DNA of 64,000 nt, from assembly GCF_012396615.1 (NCBI RefSeq), contig NZ_JAAXPV010000001.1:124001-188000 (forward strand). The letters run 5' to 3'. Under the pieces are notes generated by a model, which did not search any database, was not told the DNA's origin, and worked only from the letters and a program-made list of their open reading frames with translations. The position numbers and the translations under genes were made by a program. Of this stretch, positions 54,303 through 63,173 are shown piece after piece. Position 1 is the stretch's first letter. Every line of letters starts with the position of its first letter. The DNA comes from Rothia terrae (lineage in GTDB: Bacteria; Actinomycetota; Actinomycetes; Actinomycetales; Micrococcaceae).

Positions 54303-55844
54303 TTAGTTATTGGCGTTGTCAGAATTACCGAGCGTTATCTCAACTTCCTCAGTACTGTTTCCTCGCTGGACTTTAGCCTTCACGGTGTCGCCGGGGGCAG
54401 CCTGACGTACAGCGGCGGTGAGTTCATTCGCCTCGGAAATTTTCTTTCCGTTGAACTCTACGATGACGTCGCCTTCCTTTAGGCCGGCCTTTTCAGCGGC
54501 TTCACCTGAAACAGTGGACTGAATAACAGCGCCGTCGCCAAAGCTCTGGCTTGAATCGTTGTTTGCCGGTGAGCTGCTAACGGATGCGCCAAGGTAGCCG
54601 TGTGATGCACTACCGTTTCGAATAATTTCTTGAGCGATACGCTGGGCGTAGTTAATCGGAATGGAGAAACCAACGCCAATGTTGCCGGTGCTACCCTCGC
54701 TTGAGGATGAGCTAGAACCAGCTGACGCAATAGCAACGTTAACGCCGATTACCTCACCCTGGGAGTTCACCAGCGCACCGCCCGAGTTACCGGGGTTCAC
54801 CGCAGCATCTGTCTGAAGCACGTTCAAAGAGATAGTATTCTGAGCCTGCTGTTGTTGGGATTGGCCGGGCAACTCGAACTGGAAAGGGGAATCCTGCTGC
54901 GAATTCTGAGAACCGCTGGTCTCTTGATCGCCTTCAGGTGCTGCGCTGGATGCGACTTCTATAGTGCGGGAGAGCGTTGAAATAATACCGTCCGTCACGG
55001 TGCCATCCAGACCCAGCGGCGCGCCAATAGCCACAGCGATATCGCCCACGTTGAGCTTGTCAGAATCTCCTAAGGTAGCCGGAGTCAGGTTCAGTCCTGA
55101 GGGATCAATTTTTACCACCGCGAGGTCACTGGTGGGGTCAGTACCAACGATGGATGCCTTCTTAACGGTGCCATCAGAAAGTTTCACCTCAACATCAGCG
55201 TTGGCAGCTGACCCGTCAAGAGTCACCACGTGAGTGTTGGTGAGAATATGCCCCTGATCGTCAAACACAATGCCAGAGCCAGAGCCTGATGCACCAGAAC
55301 CAGCAACTGAAATAGTGACCACCGATGGCGTCGCCTTCTCAGCTGCCGCGGTGACGGTGTTGACCGAATCGGTGTTGTTCACGATGGTGGTGCCGCTTGA
55401 AACGGTTGAGGCGTTGCCGCCGTGCGAACCGAGTGTTGCGGCGCATCCGCCCACGCCACCACCGATTAAAGCAGCGAGCGCTGCTGAGGTGAGCAGCAAT
55501 CGGGTGGTGTGCTTTTTACGCGGGTTCTCGTGAGTTACGGGGTACTGCTCTTGCCCAGGCTGCGCATAGTAGCCGTGAGAATTGTCGTAAGCGCCCTGCT
55601 GCGGGTAGCCATAGGGGTTGGACGCTTGCCCCTGAGCGGAGCTATAGCTTCCGGACGCCTGATGGTTGTATGCCTGCTGGGAGTTCTCCGTGTGATGTCC
55701 CTGAAGCGGAATAGTTGCATCTGCATCTGCCCCGGGAGCACCCCACTGTGAAGAGTTCTGGTGATACGATCCAGCACCGGCCGGTGGATTCTGCTGGAAT
55801 TCGGGGTTGTTGTCGCGGGACTGTCCCCAGGGGTTGTTAGTCAT
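54303..55844 (-). CDS. HtrA/DegP-type membrane serine protease with PDZ domain
   Basis: A protein of 513 residues: a Gln/Asn/Pro-rich cytoplasmic N terminus, one membrane helix (LLLTSAALAALIGGGVGGCAATLG), a trypsin-like domain and a PDZ domain (GDVIVEFNGKKISEANELTAAV). Catalytic triad motifs: ILTNTHVVTLDG (His), DPTSDLAVVKI (Asp), NPGNSGGALVN (Ser). An Asn/Gln/Ser-rich insert sits near the middle of the protease domain. It is probably a quality-control or envelope-stress protease. Start at ATG 55844; the frame is open to 55868. Confidence 0.9.
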   Translation of the reverse strand: MTNNPWGQSRDNNPEFQQNPPAGAGSYHQNSSQWGAPGADADATIPLQGHHTENSQQAYNHQASGSYSSAQGQASNPYGYPQQGAYDNSHGYYAQPGQEQYPVTHENPRKKHTTRLLLTSAALAALIGGGVGGCAATLGSHGGNASTVSSGTTIVNNTDSVNTVTAAAEKATPSVVTISVAGSGASGSGSGIVFDDQGHILTNTHVVTLDGSAANADVEVKLSDGTVKKASIVGTDPTSDLAVVKIDPSGLNLTPATLGDSDKLNVGDIAVAIGAPLGLDGTVTDGIISTLSRTIEVASSAAPEGDQETSGSQNSQQDSPFQFELPGQSQQQQAQNTISLNVLQTDAAVNPGNSGGALVNSQGEVIGVNVAIASAGSSSSSSEGSTGNIGVGFSIPINYAQRIAQEIIRNGSASHGYLGASVSSSPANNDSSQSFGDGAVIQSTVSGEAAEKAGLKEGDVIVEFNGKKISEANELTAAVRQAAPGDTVKAKVQRGNSTEEVEITLGNSDNANN

Positions 55845-56101
55845 CACAACTCGCTTTCGTGCGTGCATGTCAAAGTTTTACTTAGCACCTACTATGCCTT
55901 GCGGTTCTGTGCTAATCGTGAACCAATTCTGAAAGTTCACTGAAAGTATTCGTTACGTTTGACCCACATTTTTTGTTGTGCCTGCCGCGAACCCGCTAGC
56001 CGCACCTGTTCGATGTTCCCTCCGACACCTACAATGATTTAAAACGACGCTCCGCTCTCGAGTACTCACGTCTCACGGCAGTTAGACAGTAAGGACATTT
56101 C

Positions 56102-58141
56102 ATGACGCCCAAGTCTTCGCATCGTACGCTCTTTGCCTCTTTGGCTGCGCTCGGTCTGATGGCCTTGCCCACCGCCGCGTTCGCTGAGGCGCCCATGGAT
56201 TTAGATCCGGGTGTGCGCATCCTCGACACCACAAAAGCGCTTGGTGACACCTCTACCCTGCAAAGCGATATTGATCAGCTGGCCACAAATGAGCACGTTA
56301 ATCTTTTTATTGTAACAGTAGATTCTTTTGAAAGCCCTACCAACTCTCAGCAGTGGGCCGACCAGTTTGCCAAACTCAATAACCTGGGTACCAATGACGC
56401 TGTACTTGTCATTGCAACTCAGGACCGCCAGGCGTACTTCACTGCAGGTGGCAACGGCGTCCTTTCTCAAACCCAGCAAGAAGAAATCTACAACAATTAC
56501 ATCTTCCCCAAGCTGCGTAGCTCCGACTATGCAGGTGCTGCTGAGGCAGCCATCGAAGGAATTGATGCCAAGCTTTCTGGCACTTCGTCCTCTTCTGCTA
56601 ATAACTCCTCAGACGGCGGAGTTGGCACCGGCGTAGCAACACTGGTTGGTGTTGGTGCGGTAGCCGCTGGCGGTGCTTACCTTGCAACTCGCGGGCGTCG
56701 CAAAAAGAAATCTTACGCACCGCAACAAGGCAACAGTCAGCCGTACGCTAACGGCGCTCCTCTCCCGCCCCTTGAAGATCTACGAAAGCAAGCCGGAGCT
56801 TTGCTGATTCAAACCGATGACGCAATTGCCCACTCAGAGCAAGAAATTGAGTTTGCTCGTGCACAGTACGGCGAAGAGCAGGTGGCGCCGTTCGTTACGG
56901 CTATTGCAGAAGCAAAGCAGCACATTCAACGTTCGTTCCAACTTCAGAAACAGTTAGACGACGATATTCCCGACACCGAGCAGGATCAGCGCGCTTGGCT
57001 GGGCGAGATTATTGCGCGCTCGCAGGACGCTCAGAAATCACTCAATGAACAAAATGAGAATTTTTCTGCTTTGCGCAAGCTGGAGCAGAATGCCCCTGCT
57101 GCCATTGACCATGCTGAGCAAACTATTGCAAACGTTGAGGCATCGTTCCCAGAAGCGCAGCAAACGTTGGATCAGTTGCAGCGCGATTACGCGCCGAGCG
57201 CTTCAGAGCATGTTTCTGACAATATCGATCAGGCACACAGACGTTTGAATTTTGCCCGTACCACGTTGGCCGAAGCACGCACACTAGTAGATACCAATCG
57301 CTCCGAGGCGATTATCAAATTGCGCGCGGCAGAGGAAGCAGAAGATCAGGCTCAGGGCTTGCTCAACGCTATTCGCAACCTCAAAATCGAATTGGCTCAG
57401 GCTCAAGAGTCACTCAATCAGGCTTTGTTGGTTGCAGCTCGCGACGTTGCTCAGGCTCAGGAATATTCCCGACACGGCGGCAATACGGCTGAGCTCGCAT
57501 CCGCTGCTGCTGGCGTCAATGCGGTTCTTGATGAGATTAGAGCCTCCAGCGCCAACGGTAAATCCGACCCGCTGGCTCTCACAGAGCGCTTACAGGCTGT
57601 TCGCAGCGACCTTGACCGTGCCTTGGGCACCGTGCGTGAAGTCAACGACCAACAAAATGCAGCGCGTCAGAACCTGCAACACGCATTGATCTCGGCGCAG
57701 GCTCAGGTTTCAACTGCTAGCGATTATGTATGGGCTCGACGCGGTGGAGTACGCCAGGATGCGCGTACTCGTTTGCGAGAAGCAGAACGCCATCTTCAGG
57801 ACGCACAGGCCCTTCAAAACACCGACGCGGTTACCGCCTTGTCGCACGCTAACGACGCCATCCGTCTTGCCAGCGAAGCGCAGCGCATCGCTCAGAACGA
57901 TGTTGATGATTTCAACCGTTACGGCGGCGGTGGCGGACGCGGCGTTGACTTCAACTCGGCGATGCTCGGCGGTATTTTGCTCGGCGGAATCCTCAACGGA
58001 GGCAATCACGGCGGATTCGGCGGCGGCTGGGGTGGCGGAGGCTCCTTCGGCGGCGGAGGTTTCGGCGGTGGCGACTTTGGTGGCGGCGGCTGGGGCGATG
58101 GCGGCTGGGGCGATGGCGGCGGAGCAGGCGGCAACTTCTAA
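56102..58141 (+). CDS. TPM-domain membrane protein with coiled coils and Gly-rich tail
   Basis: A 679-residue protein. A signal peptide (LFASLAALGLMALPTAAFA) leads to a TPM domain (RILDTTKALGDTSTLQSDIDQLA, VLVIATQDRQAYFTAGG). A membrane helix follows (about residues 180-200), then about 400 residues of helical coiled coil rich in Gln, Ala and Glu. The tail of about 75 residues is Gly/Trp/Phe rich (GGFGGGWGGGG). It is located just upstream of pspA, suggesting an envelope-stress or membrane-shaping role. Function unproven. Confidence 0.82.
   Translation: MTPKSSHRTLFASLAALGLMALPTAAFAEAPMDLDPGVRILDTTKALGDTSTLQSDIDQLATNEHVNLFIVTVDSFESPTNSQQWADQFAKLNNLGTNDAVLVIATQDRQAYFTAGGNGVLSQTQQEEIYNNYIFPKLRSSDYAGAAEAAIEGIDAKLSGTSSSSANNSSDGGVGTGVATLVGVGAVAAGGAYLATRGRRKKKSYAPQQGNSQPYANGAPLPPLEDLRKQAGALLIQTDDAIAHSEQEIEFARAQYGEEQVAPFVTAIAEAKQHIQRSFQLQKQLDDDIPDTEQDQRAWLGEIIARSQDAQKSLNEQNENFSALRKLEQNAPAAIDHAEQTIANVEASFPEAQQTLDQLQRDYAPSASEHVSDNIDQAHRRLNFARTTLAEARTLVDTNRSEAIIKLRAAEEAEDQAQGLLNAIRNLKIELAQAQESLNQALLVAARDVAQAQEYSRHGGNTAELASAAAGVNAVLDEIRASSANGKSDPLALTERLQAVRSDLDRALGTVREVNDQQNAARQNLQHALISAQAQVSTASDYVWARRGGVRQDARTRLREAERHLQDAQALQNTDAVTALSHANDAIRLASEAQRIAQNDVDDFNRYGGGGGRGVDFNSAMLGGILLGGILNGGNHGGFGGGWGGGGSFGGGGFGGGDFGGGGWGDGGWGDGGGAGGNF
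57924..58138 (+). repeat. Gly-rich tandem repeat in the TPM protein tail
   Basis: Repeated GGCGG units with two exact copies of TGGGGCGATGGCGGC near the end (encoding WGDGG). It is a low-complexity, slippage-prone repeat, so its copy number may vary between strains. Confidence 0.8.
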
Positions 58142-58161
58142 GTCCGGCGTACTCTTGCGTC

Positions 58162-58183
58162 CTGCGCTGAAAATTCAGCGCAG
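58162..58183. terminator. Palindromic hairpin after the TPM gene
   Basis: CTGCGCTGAA-AA-TTCAGCGCAG is a near-perfect palindrome without a T tract, 20 bases past the TPM gene. It may act as a weak terminator or as an attenuator before pspA. Confidence 0.35.
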
Positions 58184-58311
58184 AGCGCACAGATTTTCAG
58201 CCTTCACACAAAAACCTCCCTACCCAACGTCAGGGCGCCGTGAGAAAATAGATATATGTAGCTCACCAAGCATCCAGCTTGAAGCTTCACCTCGAAAGGT
58301 AAAGGTAATTC

Positions 58312-59028
58312 ATGGTAAAGCAGTCAATTTTTGGTCGTATTGCTCAGCTGACCAAGGCGAATATCAACGCACTGTTGGATTCCGCTGAAGATCCGCAGAA
58401 GATGCTGGATCAGATGGTTCGCGACTACACCAATAACATTGCAGAAGCAGAGCAGGCTGTGGCTCAGACCATCGGCAACCTTCGTATGCTCGAGGAAGAT
58501 CACGCCGAGGATCTCCGCGAAGCTGAGGAATGGGGTTCAAAGGCTCTCGCTGCATCCAATAAGGCTGATGAGTTCCGTTCCGCTGGCGATACCGCAAATG
58601 CTGACAAGTTCGATAACTTGGCAAAGGTCGCTCTAGGACGCCAGATTCAGGCTGAAAGCGAAGCTAAGGCAGCAGAACCTCAGATTGCTGCTCAGACCGA
58701 GGTTGTTGAAAAGCTCAAGGACGGCCTGAACAAGATGCATGAGAAGCTCACTGAGCTCGCCAACAAGCGCGATGAGCTCAACGCTCGTCAGAAGTCAGCA
58801 TCCGCTCAGCTTCAGGTCAACGACGCTCTCAAGTCGTTCGACGTTATGGACCCCACCAGCGAAGTTTCACGCTTCGAAGAGAAGGTTCGCCGTGAAGAAG
58901 CGAAGGTTCGCGGCCAGCAGGAGCTCGCAGCGTCCTCACTCGATGCTCAGTTCAACGAGCTTGAAGAGCTCGGCAAGCAGTCAGAGCTTGATGCTCGCCT
59001 TGCAGCGTTGAAGAACAAGAACGCATAG
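58312..59028 (+). CDS. pspA: Phage shock protein A (PspA/IM30 family)
   Basis: A 238-residue ESCRT-III-like coiled-coil protein that stabilises the membrane. The helical core starts FGRIAQLTKANINALLDSAEDPQKMLDQMVRDYTNNI, with DPQKMLDQMVRDY the family hallmark. AAAGGTAATTC precedes the ATG. A terminator at 59062 follows. Confidence 0.93.
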   Translation: MVKQSIFGRIAQLTKANINALLDSAEDPQKMLDQMVRDYTNNIAEAEQAVAQTIGNLRMLEEDHAEDLREAEEWGSKALAASNKADEFRSAGDTANADKFDNLAKVALGRQIQAESEAKAAEPQIAAQTEVVEKLKDGLNKMHEKLTELANKRDELNARQKSASAQLQVNDALKSFDVMDPTSEVSRFEEKVRREEAKVRGQQELAASSLDAQFNELEELGKQSELDARLAALKNKNA

Positions 59029-59061
59029 CGTCTGGTTTTCCGCATAAGGGCCAAGAAGCTG

Positions 59062-59107
59062 AAAGGTCCCGCATCCTTGATATCTAAGGATGCGGGACCT
59101 TTTCTTG
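59062..59107 (+). terminator. Rho-independent terminator after pspA
   Basis: AAAGGTCCCGCATCCTT (59062-59078) and AAGGATGCGGGACCTTT (59086-59102) form a perfect 17-bp stem followed by TCTT. Confidence 0.92.
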
Positions 59108-59149
59108 TGTCAGCTTAGCCTGGTTTATTTTCGGCGCTGTGACAGTGGG

Positions 59150-59785
59150 TTAGACAGTCGGTGTGGGGTTTTGCCCCAGTTCAAGCTGACGGTGAATACG
59201 GTGGATCAGCATATCCAGCGCTACCATGTTCTTGCCTTCTGGGATGATGATGTCAGCAAAACGTTTTGAAGGCTCCACGTGCAATTCGTGCATGGGTTTG
59301 ACGGTGGCAAGGTACTGATTTTGTACTGACTCAATGGTGCGTTTGCGCTCCACAACATCGCGGCGCATACGGCGAAGAATGCGTACATCGGCATCGGTAT
59401 CAACAAAGATTTTGATATCGCAACGTTCGCGAATCTCAGATTCGGCGAAAATGAGGATGCCTTCGACGATAATGATGGGTCGGGGCTGAACTGGAATGGT
59501 TTCTTCGCTACGGTTGTGCACGGTGTAGTCGTAGACCGGGGTCTCAATGGCTTGTCCGGAGATTAGCTCGTCGAGCTGGGCGGTCATCAGTTCGTTGTCG
59601 AAGGCCTCTGGCGCATCGTAGTTCAGCAGTTCGCGTTCTTCATAGGTTAGCCCATCGTTTCGCTTGTAGTAGTTGTCGTGGTAGACAACAGCTACTTGGC
59701 CTTCGAAAGATTCTACGATTGCCTGCGTTAAAGTGGTTTTTCCCGATCCGGTACCACCGGCAATACCCATGACGAGCGGTTTCAT
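59150..59785 (-). CDS. udk: Uridine kinase
   Basis: A 211-residue P-loop kinase: uridine or cytidine plus NTP to the monophosphate, pyrimidine salvage. Walker A GIAGGTGSGKTTL, lid motif YDYTVHNRSEETI, FVDTDADVRILRRMRRDVVERKR. It is convergent with pspA. Confidence 0.93.
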   Translation of the reverse strand: MKPLVMGIAGGTGSGKTTLTQAIVESFEGQVAVVYHDNYYKRNDGLTYEERELLNYDAPEAFDNELMTAQLDELISGQAIETPVYDYTVHNRSEETIPVQPRPIIIVEGILIFAESEIRERCDIKIFVDTDADVRILRRMRRDVVERKRTIESVQNQYLATVKPMHELHVEPSKRFADIIIPEGKNMVALDMLIHRIHRQLELGQNPTPTV

Positions 59786-60244
59786 GCCCTATCCCCTGTT
59801 CGTGCGCGTTTGGTGACTGATAAAAAGTTTTGCTCTATTCTTCCATGTTTTGCGGTGTGAGGACGCGTGTGTCTGGTTTTTGTGCGCAGGCACTCACCCG
59901 GTTTGCCAGTAACTGCTCGGTTTTTGATGCTGTCTTTAGCGGGATAGATTGCCACAAGAAGCGGCGCATGTAAGGCTCTGACCCTAAGTTTCACAACTTG
60001 ATAATAAATTATTTATCAGATTGATAATTTCTTATATATTTTCAGATTTTAAGCGTGTAACATGGATTACATCTTCCGAAGAACCGGGAAATCAGGAAAA
60101 TCTGCCGCAGCGCAGCATCCACGAGTGAGAGAAAAATTTATCATCCCGCAATACCCCGCGGACACTGATAAAAATTTTTCACCCTACAGAGGATTCCAAC
60201 TCCCACTGACTTCGGCCGTTACTTCACCACAACTGGAGAGAAAA
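59786..60244. other. Divergent intergenic region udk / serine transporter
   Basis: About 460 bases with a very AT-rich core near 59999-60058 that holds repeated TGATAA/TTATCA half-sites, annotated separately. The transporter frame is open from 60062 but the stretch before 60245 looks non-coding. Confidence 0.6.
59999..60027 (+). promoter_or_regulatory. Cluster of TGATAA/TTATCA half-sites
   Basis: TGATAA (59999-60004), TTATCA (60013-60018) and TGATAA (60022-60027). The last two form a perfect 6-3-6 palindrome (TTATCA-GAT-TGATAA). A likely operator of the serine transporter, possibly for the YheO/DauR-type regulator near 63174, but that link is a guess. Confidence 0.45.
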
Positions 60245-61612
60245 ATGGCACTCACCGCTGAGTCACCCAAGCGCTCACACCGCATATCAGGCGCATCTAC
60301 TCGCGCTGGTCAGTCACCAGCAACCCAAGATTCCGAAGCACACAGTGCAGTTCCCCGTTGGAATAAAACAGACACTCTTTGGACCTTGAGCCTTTTCGGC
60401 ACAGCAATCGGCGCCGGCGTCCTCTTCCTCCCCATTAACGCAGGCATCGGCGGCATTATCCCGCTGATCATCATGGCGGTCATCGCCTTCCCCATGACCT
60501 ACTGGGCACACCGCGGCCTCACCCGATTTGTACTGTCAGGAAAAACAGCGGATTCAGACCTCACCGAAACCGTCACCGAACACTTTGGCATCAAAGCGGG
60601 CGCTTTCATCAACGTCCTGTACTTCCTCTCGGTCTACCCCATTCTGCTGGTCTACTCGGTCACCATCACCAACACCGTCAACTCATTCTTAGAACACCAG
60701 CTGGGTATCACCCCGCTCCCCCGTTGGCTCATGTCACTCATTCTCGTGGGCGGCCTGATTTTGATTGTTCGCATGGGTAAAGACATCATCGTTCGCGTCA
60801 TGTCATACCTGGTCTACCCCTTCATCGCGGTACTGGTTCTTCTAGCGCTCTACCTCATCCCCAGCTGGAACGGTGCGATCTTCCAGACCTTCGACCCCGC
60901 GGTAGCCGCACAAGCGTCCGGCCATTCACTCGCTGTCACGCTCATGCTACTTGTTCCCGTGATGGTGTTCTCGTTCAACCACTCACCCATGATTTCCTCC
61001 TTTGCCGTTGACCGCCGCCAAAAGTACGGCGAACACGCAGATGCAAAAACCGGTCAGATTCTGCGCCGCGCAGAAGGCCTGATGGTCATCGTTGTAATGT
61101 TCTTCGTCTTCTCCTGTGCGCTGGCACTCAGCCCCGCAGATATGGCTGAAGCAAAAGCGCAGAACGTCACCATCCTCTCTTACCTCGCAAACCACTTCGA
61201 CAACCCCATCATTCAGTGGATTGCTCCCGTCATCGCAATGATTGCTGTTGCAAAGTCATTCCTCGGCCACTACCTCGGTGCAGCTGAAGGCTTCGAAGGC
61301 CTCGTTATCAAGGGGGCAAACGCAGGCGGCAAGCGCTCCATCGGACACAGCAAGAAGCTCTCAACCGCAACCTTGCTCTTCATGCTGATCACCGCTTGGC
61401 TCGTCGCATGGGCTGACCCCTCAATTCTGGGCATGATTGAGACCCTGTGCGGCCCGACCATCGCAATTCTGCTCTTCCTCATGCCGATGTGGGCAATTCA
61501 TACGGTGCCCGCACTTCAGAAGTACAAGGGTAAGGCCTCAAACTACTTCGTCTTCTTCATGGGACTAGTTGCACTAGCCACCATTATCTACAGCATCGTT
61601 CAGGCCTTCTAA
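60245..61612 (+). CDS. Serine/aromatic amino acid permease (SdaC-like, HAAAP family)
   Basis: A 455-residue polytopic permease of the HAAAP family with about 11 membrane segments (FGTAIGAGVLFLPINAGIGGIIPLIIMAVIAF and others). The motif GTAIGAGVLFLP is typical of SdaC/TdcC, so an L-serine:proton symporter is the likeliest reading. It is directly followed by L-serine dehydratase, which supports serine as substrate. ATG 60245 follows GGAGAG. The N-terminal 40 residues are hydrophilic and Ser/Ala-rich. Confidence 0.87.
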   Translation: MALTAESPKRSHRISGASTRAGQSPATQDSEAHSAVPRWNKTDTLWTLSLFGTAIGAGVLFLPINAGIGGIIPLIIMAVIAFPMTYWAHRGLTRFVLSGKTADSDLTETVTEHFGIKAGAFINVLYFLSVYPILLVYSVTITNTVNSFLEHQLGITPLPRWLMSLILVGGLILIVRMGKDIIVRVMSYLVYPFIAVLVLLALYLIPSWNGAIFQTFDPAVAAQASGHSLAVTLMLLVPVMVFSFNHSPMISSFAVDRRQKYGEHADAKTGQILRRAEGLMVIVVMFFVFSCALALSPADMAEAKAQNVTILSYLANHFDNPIIQWIAPVIAMIAVAKSFLGHYLGAAEGFEGLVIKGANAGGKRSIGHSKKLSTATLLFMLITAWLVAWADPSILGMIETLCGPTIAILLFLMPMWAIHTVPALQKYKGKASNYFVFFMGLVALATIIYSIVQAF

Positions 61613-61626
61613 ACGATGATTTATTA

Positions 61627-61641
61627 GCGAATATTATTCGC
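61627..61641. promoter_or_regulatory. Palindrome between serine transporter and sdaA
   Basis: GCGAAT-ATT-ATTCGC is a perfect 6-3-6 palindrome, 28 bases ahead of the sdaA start. Its spacing matches that of the palindrome upstream of the transporter, though the sequence differs. Confidence 0.35.
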
Positions 61642-61668
61642 GCATTCTCATGGCAAGGACTATGAAAA

Positions 61669-63042
61669 ATGTTTATCAGTATCTTTGATATGTTCAAGAT
61701 CGGCATTGGCCCCTCCAGCTCGCATACGCTTGGCCCCATGAAAGCAGGTAAAGCTTTTGTCGATCAGCTCATCGAAGAAAACAAACTGGAGCAAGTGACT
61801 CGTGTTCAAGCGAACGTGTACGGCTCCCTATCCCTCACCGGCATCGGCCACGCAACTGACAAAGCTATTTTGCTCGGCCTCGCCGGTGAGGTTCCAGAAA
61901 CCGTTGACACTGACGCTATCGATTCGTTCATGGCGGAGGTTCGCTCCAGCGAAAGACTCATGTTGGCTGGCACCCATCCTGTTGATTTTCCCCGCGACAG
62001 CGGATTCTTCTTCTGCGATGAATGTTTGCCCATGCACGAAAACGGTATGTGCATCATCGCTTTCAACGGTGAGACAGAGGTTCTTCACAAAACCTACTAT
62101 TCCATCGGTGGCGGCTTCATCGTAGATCAAGAGAACTTCGCAAAGCGCGGCGAGAGCGGGGCTGAGGTCCCCTACGATTTCAGCAATGCAGAAGAGATGC
62201 TGGAACTGTGCGAAAAGCACAATCTCACTCTTCCAGAGCTCGGCTGGGCTAATGAAACAGCAGTGCGAAGCGAGGACGAGATTCGCGCTCATATCCATAA
62301 GGTGTGGGAAGTCTGGCACGCAGGTGTAGAACGCGGCTCTCACTCTGATAGGCCATTGCCCGGTAACCTTTTGCTTCCGCGTCGCGCAGCAGCCCTGCGT
62401 CGTCGCTTAGAAGCTCAAGAGACCACCGATGCTATGAGTGTGCTGAGCTGGATCAATATGTTCGCATTTTCGGTTTCTGAAGAAAACGCATCATGCGGAC
62501 GCGTGGTCACAGCTCCCACGAACGGTGCGTGCGGTGTGGTTCCAGCGGTTCTGCACTACTACGACAAGTTTGTGGCTCCTGTTGATGAGAAGATACTGAC
62601 CGATTACATTCTTGCTTGTAACCAGATTGCATCGCTCTACAAGATGAATGCATCGATTTCAGTAGCTGAAGTTGGTTGCCAGGGTGAAATCGGTGTTGCG
62701 TGCTCAATGGCGGCCGGCGGTTTAGCCCAGCTTCTTGGAGCAACACCCGAGCAGGTCTGCGTTGCATCTGAGATCGGCATGGAACACAACTTGGGTCTTA
62801 CCTGTGACCCGGTTCTTGGGCAGGTACAGGTTCCCTGTATCGAGCGTAACGGTGTGGCATCGGTTGAGGCTATCAATGCAGCTAACATGGCACTACAGCG
62901 TGAAACCACGCCCAGTGTCTCGTTGGATAAGGTCATCGAAACCATGTACCTGACCGGTAAAGATATGAATTGCAAGTACCGAGAGACCTCGCTGGGCGGC
63001 TTAGCTTCCGTTATCAAGCCCAAGGTAGCTCCCTGCGGTTAA
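61669..63042 (+). CDS. sdaA: L-serine ammonia-lyase (iron-sulfur type)
   Basis: A 457-residue fused alpha/beta 4Fe-4S serine dehydratase: L-serine to pyruvate plus ammonia. Features: [18 protein letters not shown] at the start, [27 protein letters not shown]-type Cys region ([19 protein letters not shown]), and the C-terminal Cys-rich end [16 protein letters not shown]. All typical Cys ligands are present. It is 56 bases after the transporter. Confidence 0.94.
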   Translation: MFISIFDMFKIGIGPSSSHTLGPMKAGKAFVDQLIEENKLEQVTRVQANVYGSLSLTGIGHATDKAILLGLAGEVPETVDTDAIDSFMAEVRSSERLMLAGTHPVDFPRDSGFFFCDECLPMHENGMCIIAFNGETEVLHKTYYSIGGGFIVDQENFAKRGESGAEVPYDFSNAEEMLELCEKHNLTLPELGWANETAVRSEDEIRAHIHKVWEVWHAGVERGSHSDRPLPGNLLLPRRAAALRRRLEAQETTDAMSVLSWINMFAFSVSEENASCGRVVTAPTNGACGVVPAVLHYYDKFVAPVDEKILTDYILACNQIASLYKMNASISVAEVGCQGEIGVACSMAAGGLAQLLGATPEQVCVASEIGMEHNLGLTCDPVLGQVQVPCIERNGVASVEAINAANMALQRETTPSVSLDKVIETMYLTGKDMNCKYRETSLGGLASVIKPKVAPCG

Positions 63043-63061
63043 CTAATACCTGTACATAGTT

Positions 63062-63100
63062 AGGGGGCGCTTCGCTTGATTCTAAGCGGATGCACCCCAT
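63062..63100 (+). terminator. Weak hairpin terminator after sdaA
   Basis: GGGG...TTCGCTT pairs with AAGCGGA...CCCC, an 8-bp upper stem separated by a 4x4 internal loop from a 4-bp base, followed by TTCTTATAAAA. Confidence 0.35.
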
Positions 63101-63118
63101 TCTTATAAAAAGTTTGTG

Positions 63119-63141
63119 TCATAATAAATGAAATTTTATGA
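63119..63141. promoter_or_regulatory. Inverted repeat upstream of the YheO/DauR-like gene
   Basis: TCATAA-N11-TTATGA in an AT-rich promoter region, ending about 33 bases ahead of the start codon. A candidate autoregulatory operator. Confidence 0.3.
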
Positions 63142-63173
63142 GTTGCATAACACACGGCAGAATGAAGGCAAAT

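Noticed and set aside
57924-58138. Possible CRISPR or minisatellite array
   Set aside because: The repeats are in frame and encode the Gly-rich tail; there are no spacers.
59860-60060. AT-rich stretch as replication origin
   Set aside because: It has no DnaA-box cluster and no dnaA or dnaN neighbours; it reads as a promoter/operator region.
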